Positions 34,394 through 43,543 of a stretch of DNA of 64,000 nucleotides are shown here, piece by piece. The notes under the pieces were generated by a model. That model was not told where the DNA came from. It saw nothing but the letters and a program-made list of their open reading frames with translations, and made no database searches. The DNA is from Bacteroides sp. Marseille-P3684 (GTDB lineage Bacteria; Bacteroidota; Bacteroidia; Bacteroidales; Bacteroidaceae), in contig NZ_LT985808.1 of NCBI RefSeq assembly GCF_900291465.1, positions 2,136,151-2,200,150 on the forward strand, in the 5' to 3' direction. The translations under genes and the position numbers were made by a program. Each line of letters begins with the position of its first letter. The stretch's first letter is position 1.

Positions 34394-35530
34394 TTACTTT
34401 TCTACGCCAAATTTGAAGATGCAATGGCTTTGGTAGGTTTGGCCCGGTTCAAGGATGACGGACGGCCACTGGGGCTTGTTGGGGCTGTCGGGATAGTGCT
34501 GGGACTCCAGGCAGAGACCTACACGCTGCTGATAGACGATGCCTTTCTTTCCAGTCACTGTACCGTCAAGGAAGTTGCCGGTATAAACTTGGATACCCGG
34601 TTCGTCGGTGTAGACTTCCAAGGTAATGCCGGTTGAGGGGCAGACAACGCGTGCAGCCACTTCCTCCATGTTTCCTTTCGTGTTGAGCACATAGTTGTGG
34701 TCGATACCCATGCCGAATTTGACTTGTTCGTTGGTCATGTCAATGCCTTCATTGATGGATTTTGCATTTTTGAAGTTCATGCTGTTGCCTTCCAGGGCGA
34801 GCATTTCACCGGTAGTCATGAAGGTGCTGTCGACCGGGGTGATGCTGTCTGCATTGACATACAGGATATTGTCGGTGATTGTGTTCTGCGGATTGCCGGA
34901 CAGGTTGAAATAGGAGTGGTTGGTCATGTTGATAACCGTCTTCTTGTCGGTCGTTGCATCATATTTGATGTCAATGCTGTTGTCGCCTTTGAGCGTATAG
35001 GTTACGTGGGCGGTTACGTTTCCGGGGAAGTTGTTGTCTCCGTCAGGAGATTGCATGGTCAGTTGCAGCGTGCTGTCATTAACCTGTTGTCCGGCGTAGA
35101 CCTGATATTGCCATCCGGTGGGACCACCGTGGAGGCAGTGTCCGTAGTTGTTCTGCGGCAACTGGATCGTGTCGCCGTCGAGGACCAGCTTGCCCTGATT
35201 GATGCGGTTGGCATAACGTCCGATGGCAGCACCGAAGTCGCTTGGGACATTGATGTAGTCGGCAATGCTGTCGAAGCCGAGTACCACGTCCTTCATTTCA
35301 CCGTTCTTGTCCGGTACCATGATGGATACGATGCGTCCGCCAAAGTTGGTGATGCATACCTCCATGCCGTTGGCGTTGGTCAAGGTGTACAATTGTGTTT
35401 GTTTCCCGTTTACTTCAGCCTGGAAGTTTTTCGGATTAAGCCCTGACTGGGTGAGGGCTTCTTGCTGGGGTGTACATGCAAAGGTTGCCATGCATGCGCC
35501 CGCAAATAAAAGTTTACTTAAAGTTTTCAT
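34394..35530 (-). CDS. Aldose 1-epimerase, probably a periplasmic lipoprotein
   Basis: Encodes 378 residues. The N-terminus MKTLSKLLFAGACMATFAC is a signal sequence with Cys residues suited to lipid attachment. The galactose-mutarotase fold follows: NFGGRIVSIMVPDKNGEMKD, GRYANRINQGK, LHGGPTGWQ, TNHSYFNLSG with the catalytic His, GIDHNYVLN and the Glu in SVILEPGQ. It interconverts alpha and beta anomers. Export to the periplasm and position before the symporter suggest it prepares arabinose for uptake. A second, cytoplasmic paralogue lies upstream at 36853. The start at 35530 is chosen for the signal peptide; an ATG 15 codons upstream is unlikely. Confidence 0.92.
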   Translation of the reverse strand: MKTLSKLLFAGACMATFACTPQQEALTQSGLNPKNFQAEVNGKQTQLYTLTNANGMEVCITNFGGRIVSIMVPDKNGEMKDVVLGFDSIADYINVPSDFGAAIGRYANRINQGKLVLDGDTIQLPQNNYGHCLHGGPTGWQYQVYAGQQVNDSTLQLTMQSPDGDNNFPGNVTAHVTYTLKGDNSIDIKYDATTDKKTVINMTNHSYFNLSGNPQNTITDNILYVNADSITPVDSTFMTTGEMLALEGNSMNFKNAKSINEGIDMTNEQVKFGMGIDHNYVLNTKGNMEEVAARVVCPSTGITLEVYTDEPGIQVYTGNFLDGTVTGKKGIVYQQRVGLCLESQHYPDSPNKPQWPSVILEPGQTYQSHCIFKFGVEK

Positions 35531-35584
35531 CTCGTATAGGATAATTAGTAAATTCTTCTCGAATAAAACGCCCAAAATTAAGAC

Positions 35585-35629
35585 GAATGTTCAAGACAAC
35601 GAAAGAATTTCGTATGTTCTTGAACATTC
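35585..35629. promoter_or_regulatory. Perfect 12-bp inverted repeat beside the epimerase promoter region
   Basis: GAATGTTCAAGA (35585-35596) is repeated inverted at 35618-35629. It lies between the galK stop and the epimerase start, next to TAATTTTG (minus strand, plus 35573-35580), a good -7 match. It could be an operator for AraR or another regulator, or the terminator of galK; the tail GTCTTAATTTT is only weakly T-rich. Confidence 0.5.
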
Positions 35630-35651
35630 AAGTGTAAAATCTTCACTTTTG

Positions 35652-36806
35652 TTATTCGACTCGTCGTGCACCGTCACCTATAATTACATCATAGACCTTG
35701 GGAGTACGGTTGAATCTTTGGGCAAAGCTGGCTTTGGTCTCTCGGATGAATGCCTCATAAAGTTCTTCTTTGACGAGGTTGATGGTACAGCCTCCAAAGC
35801 CTCCGCCCATGACGCGCGAACCGGTGACACCGTGTTGGCGGGCGCATTCGTTGAGGAAGTCCAGCTCCTCGCAGCTGACTTCATAGAGCTTGCTCATGCC
35901 CTCGTGGGTCTCATACATTTTTTGTCCGACTGTCTCATAGTCTCCGCGCTCCAGGGCTTTGCAGACATCGAGCACGCGCTGGATTTCTTCGATGACGTAT
36001 TCGGCGCGCATGTAGTCTTCCTCGCTGATGTCCGGTTTGGCCTCATTGAGCATATCCATGTTCGCATCGCGCAGGAATTCCACTTCCGGATGGTGTTTCC
36101 GGATGGCAGCGACAGCCGCCTCACAGCTTTGCCGACGTTTGTTATAGGCTGACGATGCCAGCTCATGCTTGACGACCGAGTCGAGCAGGACAAGCTTGTA
36201 GCCTTCCGGTTTGAACGGGTAATACTGATACTCCAGGCTGCGGCAATCCAGGCGGATCAGATGGTCACGCTTGCCGAATACGGAGGCAAACTGGTCCATG
36301 ATGCCACACTTCACGCCACAGTAATTGTGCTCAGTGGCTTGGCCCACCTGTGCCAGTGTGAACTTGTCGAGTTTGTTGTCGCCGAACAGGTCATTCAGGG
36401 CGTATGCATAGGTGCTTTCCAGAGCTGCCGACGATGACATGCCGGCTCCCAGAGGAACGTCTCCGGCAAAAGCCGTATTGAATCCTTTCACTTCGACACC
36501 ACGCTTAATCATCTCGCGGCATACGCCAAAGATGTAGCGTGCCCAGCTGGCGCGTGGAGCGTCTTCCTCGTTCAATCCAAACTCCACGTAATCTTTCAAG
36601 TCGATGGAGTAGGCGCGTACCTTGTCGGTCCCATTGGGCTTGAGCTCTGCCATCATGCCTTTGTCGATGGCTCCCGGGAATACGAATCCGCCATTGTAGT
36701 CGGTATGCTCACCGATGAGGTTGATACGTCCGGGAGAGGTATACAGTGTTCCGGTAGTGCCGTCAAAGTGTTTGATGAAACGGCTTCTTACATGTTCGAT
36801 ATCCAT
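35652..36806 (-). CDS. galK: Galactokinase
   Basis: Encodes 384 residues. SPGRINLIGEHTDYNGGFVF is the GHMP/galactokinase signature, PLGAGMSSSAALEST the ATP-binding loop, CGIMDQFASVFG contains the catalytic Asp, and SRVMGGGFGGCTINL is the C-terminal motif. It phosphorylates galactose at C1 for the Leloir pathway. The ATG at 36806 (MDIEHVRS) gives the standard N-terminus. It follows the cytoplasmic galM by 46 bases, and both share the promoter at 37970-38000. Confidence 0.96.
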   Translation of the reverse strand: MDIEHVRSRFIKHFDGTTGTLYTSPGRINLIGEHTDYNGGFVFPGAIDKGMMAELKPNGTDKVRAYSIDLKDYVEFGLNEEDAPRASWARYIFGVCREMIKRGVEVKGFNTAFAGDVPLGAGMSSSAALESTYAYALNDLFGDNKLDKFTLAQVGQATEHNYCGVKCGIMDQFASVFGKRDHLIRLDCRSLEYQYYPFKPEGYKLVLLDSVVKHELASSAYNKRRQSCEAAVAAIRKHHPEVEFLRDANMDMLNEAKPDISEEDYMRAEYVIEEIQRVLDVCKALERGDYETVGQKMYETHEGMSKLYEVSCEELDFLNECARQHGVTGSRVMGGGFGGCTINLVKEELYEAFIRETKASFAQRFNRTPKVYDVIIGDGARRVE

Positions 36807-36852
36807 AGTATGTTCAAATTCAGTTGTTAACAAAACAGGTTGATGATGCGGT

Positions 36853-37935
36853 TTAGGCTTGTACGCCGAATTTGTAAATGGTGGTTTGTAGGTACTGTTC
36901 TCCCGGCATCAATACAGCCGTGGGGAAATGTGCCTTGTTGGGAGTGTCGGGGAAGTGTTGGGCTTCGAAGCAGACGGCACTTCGGTCGGGGAAGGTAGCA
37001 CCATGTGCACCCTCCATACCATGATTCCAGTTGGCAGTGTAGAACTGGAGTCCCGGTTCGGTGGTGTACACTTCCAGCGTACGTCCGCTTTCCGGCTCGA
37101 TGCAGCGGGCTGCAAAGCTGAGTTCGCCGGCCTCCTTTTTATTCAATACGTAGCAATGGTCGTATCCGTTCGCCTGCTTCAGCTGGATGAAGTTGTCGTT
37201 AATCCGTTCGCCGACGGTATGAGGCGTACGGAAATCCATGGGAGTACCTGCCACCGGTGCCACTTCTCCGGTCGGAATCGAGGTGGCGTCCGTCGGTAAA
37301 TAGAAGTCGGCATGGATGGTCACCAGGTTGTCATAAACATCCGGTGTCGGATTGCCGATGCCTGAAAGGCTGAAGAACGCATGATTGGTGAGGTTGACCA
37401 GTGTCTTTTTGTCAGTGGTGGCACGGTAGTCGATGCGGAGTTCGTTGTCGTCGGTAAGCGTGTAAGTCATTTCCACATTTACATTGCCGGGGAATCCTTC
37501 TTCTCCGTCGGCAGACAGATAATGGAAGACGATGTGCGAGTTGTCATGTGCCACAACGTCCCATACACGTTTATGGAATCCGGTGGGTCCTCCGTGGAGA
37601 GAATTCGGACCATTGTTGATGGCCAGCGTATATTCTTTTCCGTCGAGAACAAACTTTCCGTTGGCAATGCGGTTGCCGTATCGTCCGATGGTCGTGCTGA
37701 GGCAATCTACCGGACTGTTGATCAAATGTTCCAGGGAGTCATGCCCCTGGATGACGTTTGCAAAACGACCTTCCTTGTCCGGGGCAAACAGAGACAGGAT
37801 GGCGGCTCCGTAGTTGGTGACAGCCATTTCCATGCCTCCCTGATTGCTGAGGATGTAAAGGTCGGTGTTTTTCCCGTCGATGGTGGATTGGAAATCTTCG
37901 CGCTTCAGGCACGAACGATTTACTGAGGTACTCAT
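36853..37935 (-). CDS. galM: Aldose 1-epimerase, cytoplasmic (galactose mutarotase)
   Basis: Encodes 360 residues without a signal peptide. The mutarotase fold is shown by NYGAAILSLFAPDKEG, GRYGNRIANGKF, LHGGPTGFHKRVW, LTNHAFFSLSG, GYDHCYVLN and FEAQHFPDTPN. It supplies the alpha anomer that galactokinase needs, and galK follows 46 bases later. It is a paralogue of the exported epimerase at 34394, so the two copies are split between compartments. Confidence 0.95.
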   Translation of the reverse strand: MSTSVNRSCLKREDFQSTIDGKNTDLYILSNQGGMEMAVTNYGAAILSLFAPDKEGRFANVIQGHDSLEHLINSPVDCLSTTIGRYGNRIANGKFVLDGKEYTLAINNGPNSLHGGPTGFHKRVWDVVAHDNSHIVFHYLSADGEEGFPGNVNVEMTYTLTDDNELRIDYRATTDKKTLVNLTNHAFFSLSGIGNPTPDVYDNLVTIHADFYLPTDATSIPTGEVAPVAGTPMDFRTPHTVGERINDNFIQLKQANGYDHCYVLNKKEAGELSFAARCIEPESGRTLEVYTTEPGLQFYTANWNHGMEGAHGATFPDRSAVCFEAQHFPDTPNKAHFPTAVLMPGEQYLQTTIYKFGVQA

Positions 37936-37969
37936 AATAAACTTATTTTGTAGGTAATATTAATAGTCG

Positions 37970-38000
37970 CAAATGTATGTAACTTCTTTTTCTTAAACAA
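37970..38000 (-). promoter_or_regulatory. Promoter of galM-galK
   Basis: On the minus strand, TTG (plus 37998-38000), a 20-base spacer and TACATTTG (plus 37970-37977). It ends three bases short of the folC stop codon. Confidence 0.78.
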
Positions 38001-38003
38001 ACT

Positions 38004-39311
38004 TCATTCAGAAAAAGCCCGGTTGCCTTGAAGTGCCGTCAGGAGGTCTGCAACAATGAAGCTGCTTCCGCCGACGAAGAGGCAGTCGTTGGCGCCGGCT
38101 TCTTCCTGAGCTTGTCTCAATGCCGTTTCCACGCTGTCGTAACAACGTCCGTCCAGTCCGTGGCTGGCAGCTAATGCCTGCAGGTCATGGGCAGGCATGG
38201 CACGCTTGACGCTGGCTTGCGTGAAATAGTAGACAGCCTGTCGGGGCAGCAACTCAAGGACACCGTTGATATCCTTGTCATTCACCATGCCGAACACGAT
38301 GCGCAGGGTGTCACACGGTTGCTGTCTGAGTTGCTCGACAATGTATTGGATTCCTCCGACATTATGCCCGGTGTCGCAGATGAGTGTCGGATGCTCGCCG
38401 AGACGTTGCCAGCGTCCCATGAGTCCGGTCAGTTCGCAGACGTGGGCAAATCCTTTCCGCACATCGGATTCCGTGAACCGGATGCCACGTTCATGCAGGA
38501 CAGGCAAGGCGGTCAGGAGGGTGTTGGTGTTCTTCTCCTGGCAGAATCCGCCGAGTTGTCCCTGTAAGTCCGGATAATCGGAAGTCTGGTATAGAAAACC
38601 TCCCCCGGCTTGGGGAAGGGCGGACAGCAAGGGATGTATGTCTTCGGCAAAATGGATGGGAGCGTTTTTCTCATGAGCTTTGGCAAGGAAGACCGGACGT
38701 GTCTCCGGTGTGGTCTCTCCGATGACAACCGGGATGCCTGGCTTGATGATGCCGGCTTTCTCTGCGGCAATCTTGTCCAGGGTATTGCCCAGGAATTGCA
38801 TGTGGTCCATGCTGATGTTGGTGATGATGCTGAGCTCGGGGACGATGATGTTGGTGCAGTCCAGGCGACCGCCCAGTCCGACTTCGATGACGGCGATGTC
38901 GACCTGTTGTTCGGCAAAGTAGTTGAAGGCCATCGCTGTCGTCAGCTCAAAGAAGGAAGGATGGAGCGGTTCGAAGAAAGAACGTTCCTTTTCGACAAAA
39001 CGAATGACTTCTTCCTCCGGTATCGGTTTCCCGTTGATGCGGATGCGTTCCCGGAAGTCAATCAAGTGGGGGGAGGTGTAAAGTCCGGTCTTGTAGCCGG
39101 CGCTTTGCAGGATGGCTGCCAATGTGTGGGAGCAGGAACCTTTGCCATTGGTCCCGGCGATATGGATGGTGCGGAACTTCCGGTGCGGATGTCCGAAATG
39201 CTCGTCTAGCAGATTGGTATTTTCCAGTCCCTCTTTATAAGCGGCTTTGCCCACTTGCTGGAACATCGGAGCGCTGTCAAAGAGGTAGTTCAATGTCTCT
39301 TGGTAGGTCAT
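38004..39311 (-). CDS. folC: Bifunctional folylpolyglutamate synthase / dihydrofolate synthase
   Basis: Encodes 435 residues of the Mur-ligase family. IAGTNGKGSCSHTLAAIL is the P-loop, YTSPHLIDFRERIRING the FolC signature, EVGLGGRLDCTNI and NISMDHMQFLGNT the central motifs. CDTGHNVGGIQYIVEQ lies in the C-terminal domain. It adds glutamate to dihydropteroate or folates. A TATCTTTG box on the minus strand at 39339-39346 probably drives it. It is separated from dnaJ by a terminator. Confidence 0.95.
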   Translation of the reverse strand: MTYQETLNYLFDSAPMFQQVGKAAYKEGLENTNLLDEHFGHPHRKFRTIHIAGTNGKGSCSHTLAAILQSAGYKTGLYTSPHLIDFRERIRINGKPIPEEEVIRFVEKERSFFEPLHPSFFELTTAMAFNYFAEQQVDIAVIEVGLGGRLDCTNIIVPELSIITNISMDHMQFLGNTLDKIAAEKAGIIKPGIPVVIGETTPETRPVFLAKAHEKNAPIHFAEDIHPLLSALPQAGGGFLYQTSDYPDLQGQLGGFCQEKNTNTLLTALPVLHERGIRFTESDVRKGFAHVCELTGLMGRWQRLGEHPTLICDTGHNVGGIQYIVEQLRQQPCDTLRIVFGMVNDKDINGVLELLPRQAVYYFTQASVKRAMPAHDLQALAASHGLDGRCYDSVETALRQAQEEAGANDCLFVGGSSFIVADLLTALQGNRAFSE

Positions 39312-39471
39312 AATTCAAAACTAATAGATAGTCGCTGACAAAGATACATATTATTTTGATTATGTTTTGCTACTGACAAGAAGGAAATGTGGGGTAGAAG
39401 AGGGGTTGGAAGTGACGAATTGTAGCGGTTGACCTGATAGGGTACGGAATGACAATCTGATAGCTGATAAC

Positions 39472-39508
39472 GAAAAAAAGGGTGTGCCCTTGTCTGGAAC
39501 ACACCCTT
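39472..39508 (-). terminator. Terminator downstream of dnaJ
   Basis: AAGGGTGTG (39478-39486) pairs with CACACCCTT (39500-39508). On the minus strand the stem is followed by TTTTTTT. Confidence 0.88.
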
Positions 39509-39531
39509 GATTCGGTTTGTGAGTATAAGTC

Positions 39532-40698
39532 TTAGTCAAAGAAGTTACGGAAGCGGCGGAAAATCTTTTCCTTGATGCTGGAGCTGGGTTTGAAGTTCTC
39601 GGAATCCTGCATTTTCTCCAAGGCGTTCTTCTCGTCTTTCGAGAGTGTTTCCGGGATATAGACGCTCACATTGACCAGCAGGTCACCGTTGCCATATCCG
39701 TTCACATTGGGCAGACCTTTGCCACGCAGGCGGAGTACTTTTCCCGGTTGGGTTCCCGGCTCGATTTTCACCTTTGCTTTCCCGTCGATGGTCGGTATTT
39801 CTACCGTACTGCCGAGGGCGGCCATCGGGATGCTCAGCAACAGGTTGTAGACCAAGTCATTTTCATCGCGGATAAGTTCGGGATGCGGTTCCTCTTCGAT
39901 TTGAATCAGCAAGTCTCCGGGAATACCGTTGTGACGTCCGGCATTGCCTTTGCCGCTCATGGACAATTGCATGCCTTCGGCTACACCGGCGGGAATCTTT
40001 ACTTCGACTACTTCTTCGCCATAGACGATGCCTTCGCCGCCGCACTCCTTACATTTGTTCTTGATGATTTTGCCTTCTCCATTACATTGCGGACAGACAG
40101 TCTGTGTCTGCATCATGCCGAAGATGCTCTGCTGGGTGCGCAGGATGTGTCCGCTACCCTTACACGTCGGACAGGTCTCTGTCCCGCTGTTGCCCTCGGC
40201 ACCTGTCCCGTGGCAATGGCTACAGGGCACATATTTCTTCAGCTTGAACTTCTTGGTCGTACCGTTGGCAATGTCTTTCAGCGAGAGCTTTACCTTCACG
40301 CGCAGGTCGGAGCCACGGAACTTGCGTTGGGCCTGTGAACTGCCTCCTCCGCCGAATCCGCTGAAGCCTCCGAATCCGCCATGTCCGCCGAAAATGTCAC
40401 CGAACATGGAGAAGATGTCGTCCATGGACATGCCCTGGCCTCCACCGAATCCACCGCCGAATCCTCCGGCACCGCTCATCCCTTCATGACCGAACTGGTC
40501 ATAACGGGCGCGCTTGTCAGGATTGCTGAGCACTTCATAGGCTTCGGCAGCTTCTTTGAATTTTTCTTCGGCTTCCTTGTCGCCCGGGTTCTTGTCCGGG
40601 TGATATTGGATGGCCTTCTTGCGGTACGCCTTCTTTATTTCATCTGCGCTGGCGCTTTTGTCTACGCCGAGCACTTCATAATAATCTCTTTTTGCCAT
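39532..40698 (-). CDS. dnaJ: Chaperone DnaJ (Hsp40)
   Basis: Encodes 388 residues with the full type I layout. The J domain (1-70) has the HPD motif in [11 protein letters not shown] Gly/Phe-rich region spans about 76-120. Four CxxCxGxG zinc repeats follow ([32 protein letters not shown]). Then come the two substrate-binding beta domains. It delivers substrates to DnaK and stimulates its ATPase. It lies 31 bases after grpE in the same operon; dnaK is not in this window. Confidence 0.97.
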   Translation of the reverse strand: MAKRDYYEVLGVDKSASADEIKKAYRKKAIQYHPDKNPGDKEAEEKFKEAAEAYEVLSNPDKRARYDQFGHEGMSGAGGFGGGFGGGQGMSMDDIFSMFGDIFGGHGGFGGFSGFGGGGSSQAQRKFRGSDLRVKVKLSLKDIANGTTKKFKLKKYVPCSHCHGTGAEGNSGTETCPTCKGSGHILRTQQSIFGMMQTQTVCPQCNGEGKIIKNKCKECGGEGIVYGEEVVEVKIPAGVAEGMQLSMSGKGNAGRHNGIPGDLLIQIEEEPHPELIRDENDLVYNLLLSIPMAALGSTVEIPTIDGKAKVKIEPGTQPGKVLRLRGKGLPNVNGYGNGDLLVNVSVYIPETLSKDEKNALEKMQDSENFKPSSSIKEKIFRRFRNFFD

Positions 40699-40729
40699 AG
40701 TCAGTTTCTTTTAGATGTTGCATCACCGG

Positions 40730-41308
40730 TCATTGCGCCACGGCAACCTTTGCATGACGGATGACTTTGTCGTTCAGCTTGTAGCCGGTCTGTACGCAGT
40801 CGAGCACCTTGCCTTTCTGGTCTTCGCTCGGAGCAGGAATCATGGCGATTGCCTCATGAAAGTCGGTGTTGAAGTCTGCGCCTTCGGTCTCAATCTTGTT
40901 CAGTCCTTCTTGCGACAGGATTTTCAGGAATTTGGCGTTAATCAGCTCCATTCCTTCACGCAAGGCCTGTGCATCGTCCGATTTTTGCATGTTAAGGAGG
41001 GCACGTTCCATGTCGTCCAGTACGGGCAAGATGGCAGTGATGGTCTTTTCAGCGGCAGTCTTGATGATTTCCGACTTCTCTTTTATGGTACGTTTCCGAT
41101 AGTTGTCAAATTCAGCGGACAGGCGCAGGTACTTGTCCTGCAGGTCGGCAATGCGTGCTTCTGCCTCGTCCAGACTTTGTTGCAGCTTTTCTTCCGGAGA
41201 AAGTTCAGGTGCTGCTTGCTCGGCTTGTTGCTCTGTCTGTTGTGCTTCTGCTGTTTCCTGAGTGTTCACTTTCTCTTGGTCCATGTTTTCGTTTGTTGTT
41301 GAATTCAT
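40730..41308 (-). CDS. grpE: Nucleotide exchange factor GrpE
   Basis: Encodes 192 residues. A Gln/Glu-rich disordered N-terminus (about 1-35) leads into a long coiled coil (SPEEKLQQSLDEAEARIADL, then QDKYLRLSAEFDNYRKRT). The GrpE head signature GADFNTDFHEAIAMIPAP and the hydrophobic end GYKLNDKVIRHAKVAV follow. It releases ADP from DnaK. A TACCTTTG box on the minus strand at 41420-41427 is the probable promoter for grpE-dnaJ. Confidence 0.97.
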   Translation of the reverse strand: MNSTTNENMDQEKVNTQETAEAQQTEQQAEQAAPELSPEEKLQQSLDEAEARIADLQDKYLRLSAEFDNYRKRTIKEKSEIIKTAAEKTITAILPVLDDMERALLNMQKSDDAQALREGMELINAKFLKILSQEGLNKIETEGADFNTDFHEAIAMIPAPSEDQKGKVLDCVQTGYKLNDKVIRHAKVAVAQ

Positions 41309-41419
41309 GTCTATATGATTTTATTATTATGCTGAAATAGGGTGGATGGTTGTTCTTAAAGAACACGAATGCTCCCTACAAAATGTTTGCCAACCGGTAA
41401 AAACTTCTTATCGAAGTTG

Positions 41420-41481
41420 CAAAGGTAGATAAATTTGTCGGGGAGGCTGTCAGTTTGACACTGTTTTTTTGTGTACCTTTG
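41420..41481. promoter_or_regulatory. Divergent promoters of grpE-dnaJ and the ABC-F gene
   Basis: TACCTTTG stands on the minus strand at 41420-41427 for grpE and on the plus strand at 41474-41481 for the ABC-F gene. For the latter a TTTG at 41454-41457 is a possible, closely spaced -33 element. Confidence 0.6.
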
Positions 41482-41514
41482 CAGCCGGTTAAATGAGCTA
41501 CTATAATATAATAA

Positions 41515-43143
<1,629 letters not shown>

Positions 43144-43168
43144 GGCCGGAAGGTCCCGCTGACGGAAG

Positions 43169-43216
43169 AATCCTGCATCCGATGTTCCGGAAGGAATGTC
43201 CGATGCAGGATTTTTT
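43169..43216 (+). terminator. Terminator of the ABC-F gene
   Basis: AATCCTGCATC (43169-43179) pairs with GATGCAGGATT (43202-43212), followed by a T run to 43216. Confidence 0.88.
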
Positions 43217-43258
43217 ATTTATACGGATTTTTCTTATCAAAAAAACACCGGAAATATC

Positions 43259-43287
43259 TTGTTTGTAGAAAATAGTCCGTATATTTG
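43259..43287 (+). promoter_or_regulatory. Promoter of the threonine operon
   Basis: TTG (43259-43261), an 18-base spacer and TATATTTG (43280-43287). Predicted transcription starts about 25 bases before the leader peptide ATG. Confidence 0.7.
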
Positions 43288-43317
43288 CATCATTCTATAA
43301 ACAAAAGACACCAAATT

Positions 43318-43407
43318 ATGACTATGTATTATTATCCGTTCACGACAGGCATGGAAATGACAATCACACGAATGTCAACATCCATGATGATGACCCCTCG
43401 GGGTTGA
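43318..43407 (+). CDS. thrL: Threonine operon leader peptide (Thr/Met-rich)
   Basis: A 29-codon frame between the operon promoter and thrA. By my translation it holds 8 Met and 7 Thr among 29 residues, plus one Ile. It opens MTMYYYPFTTGMEMTITR, and residues 23-26 are MMMT. This fits a transcription-attenuation leader sensing threonyl- and methionyl-tRNA charging, which suits a bifunctional aspartokinase/homoserine dehydrogenase feeding both amino acids. The Escherichia coli thrL instead senses Thr and Ile. The frame is shorter than the usual gene-finding limit. No protein homology can be claimed for a peptide this short; the case rests on composition and position. Confidence 0.85.
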   Translation: MTMYYYPFTTGMEMTITRMSTSMMMTPRG

Positions 43408-43439
43408 GGATAATAGTATAGTGTTTCTACGTGATACAC

Positions 43440-43482
43440 GCCTACGGATGTAGGCAAAACAATCTTTTCTTTTTCTTCTTGT
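43440..43482 (+). promoter_or_regulatory. Candidate attenuator of the threonine operon
   Basis: GCCTAC (43440-43445) pairs with GTAGGC (43450-43455) around a GGAT loop, followed by a T-rich tract with interruptions (43462-43482). A competing hairpin CGTGATACACG (43430-43440), and a CTAC at 43427-43430 that can pair with the terminator's GTAG, could serve as the antiterminator. The alternative fold is less clear than in the pheA leader. Confidence 0.6.
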
Positions 43483-43543
43483 TTAATTCCAATCGGAAGG
43501 GCATGGACTCCATTCCTTCCTCTACCTTATATTATATACAGAC

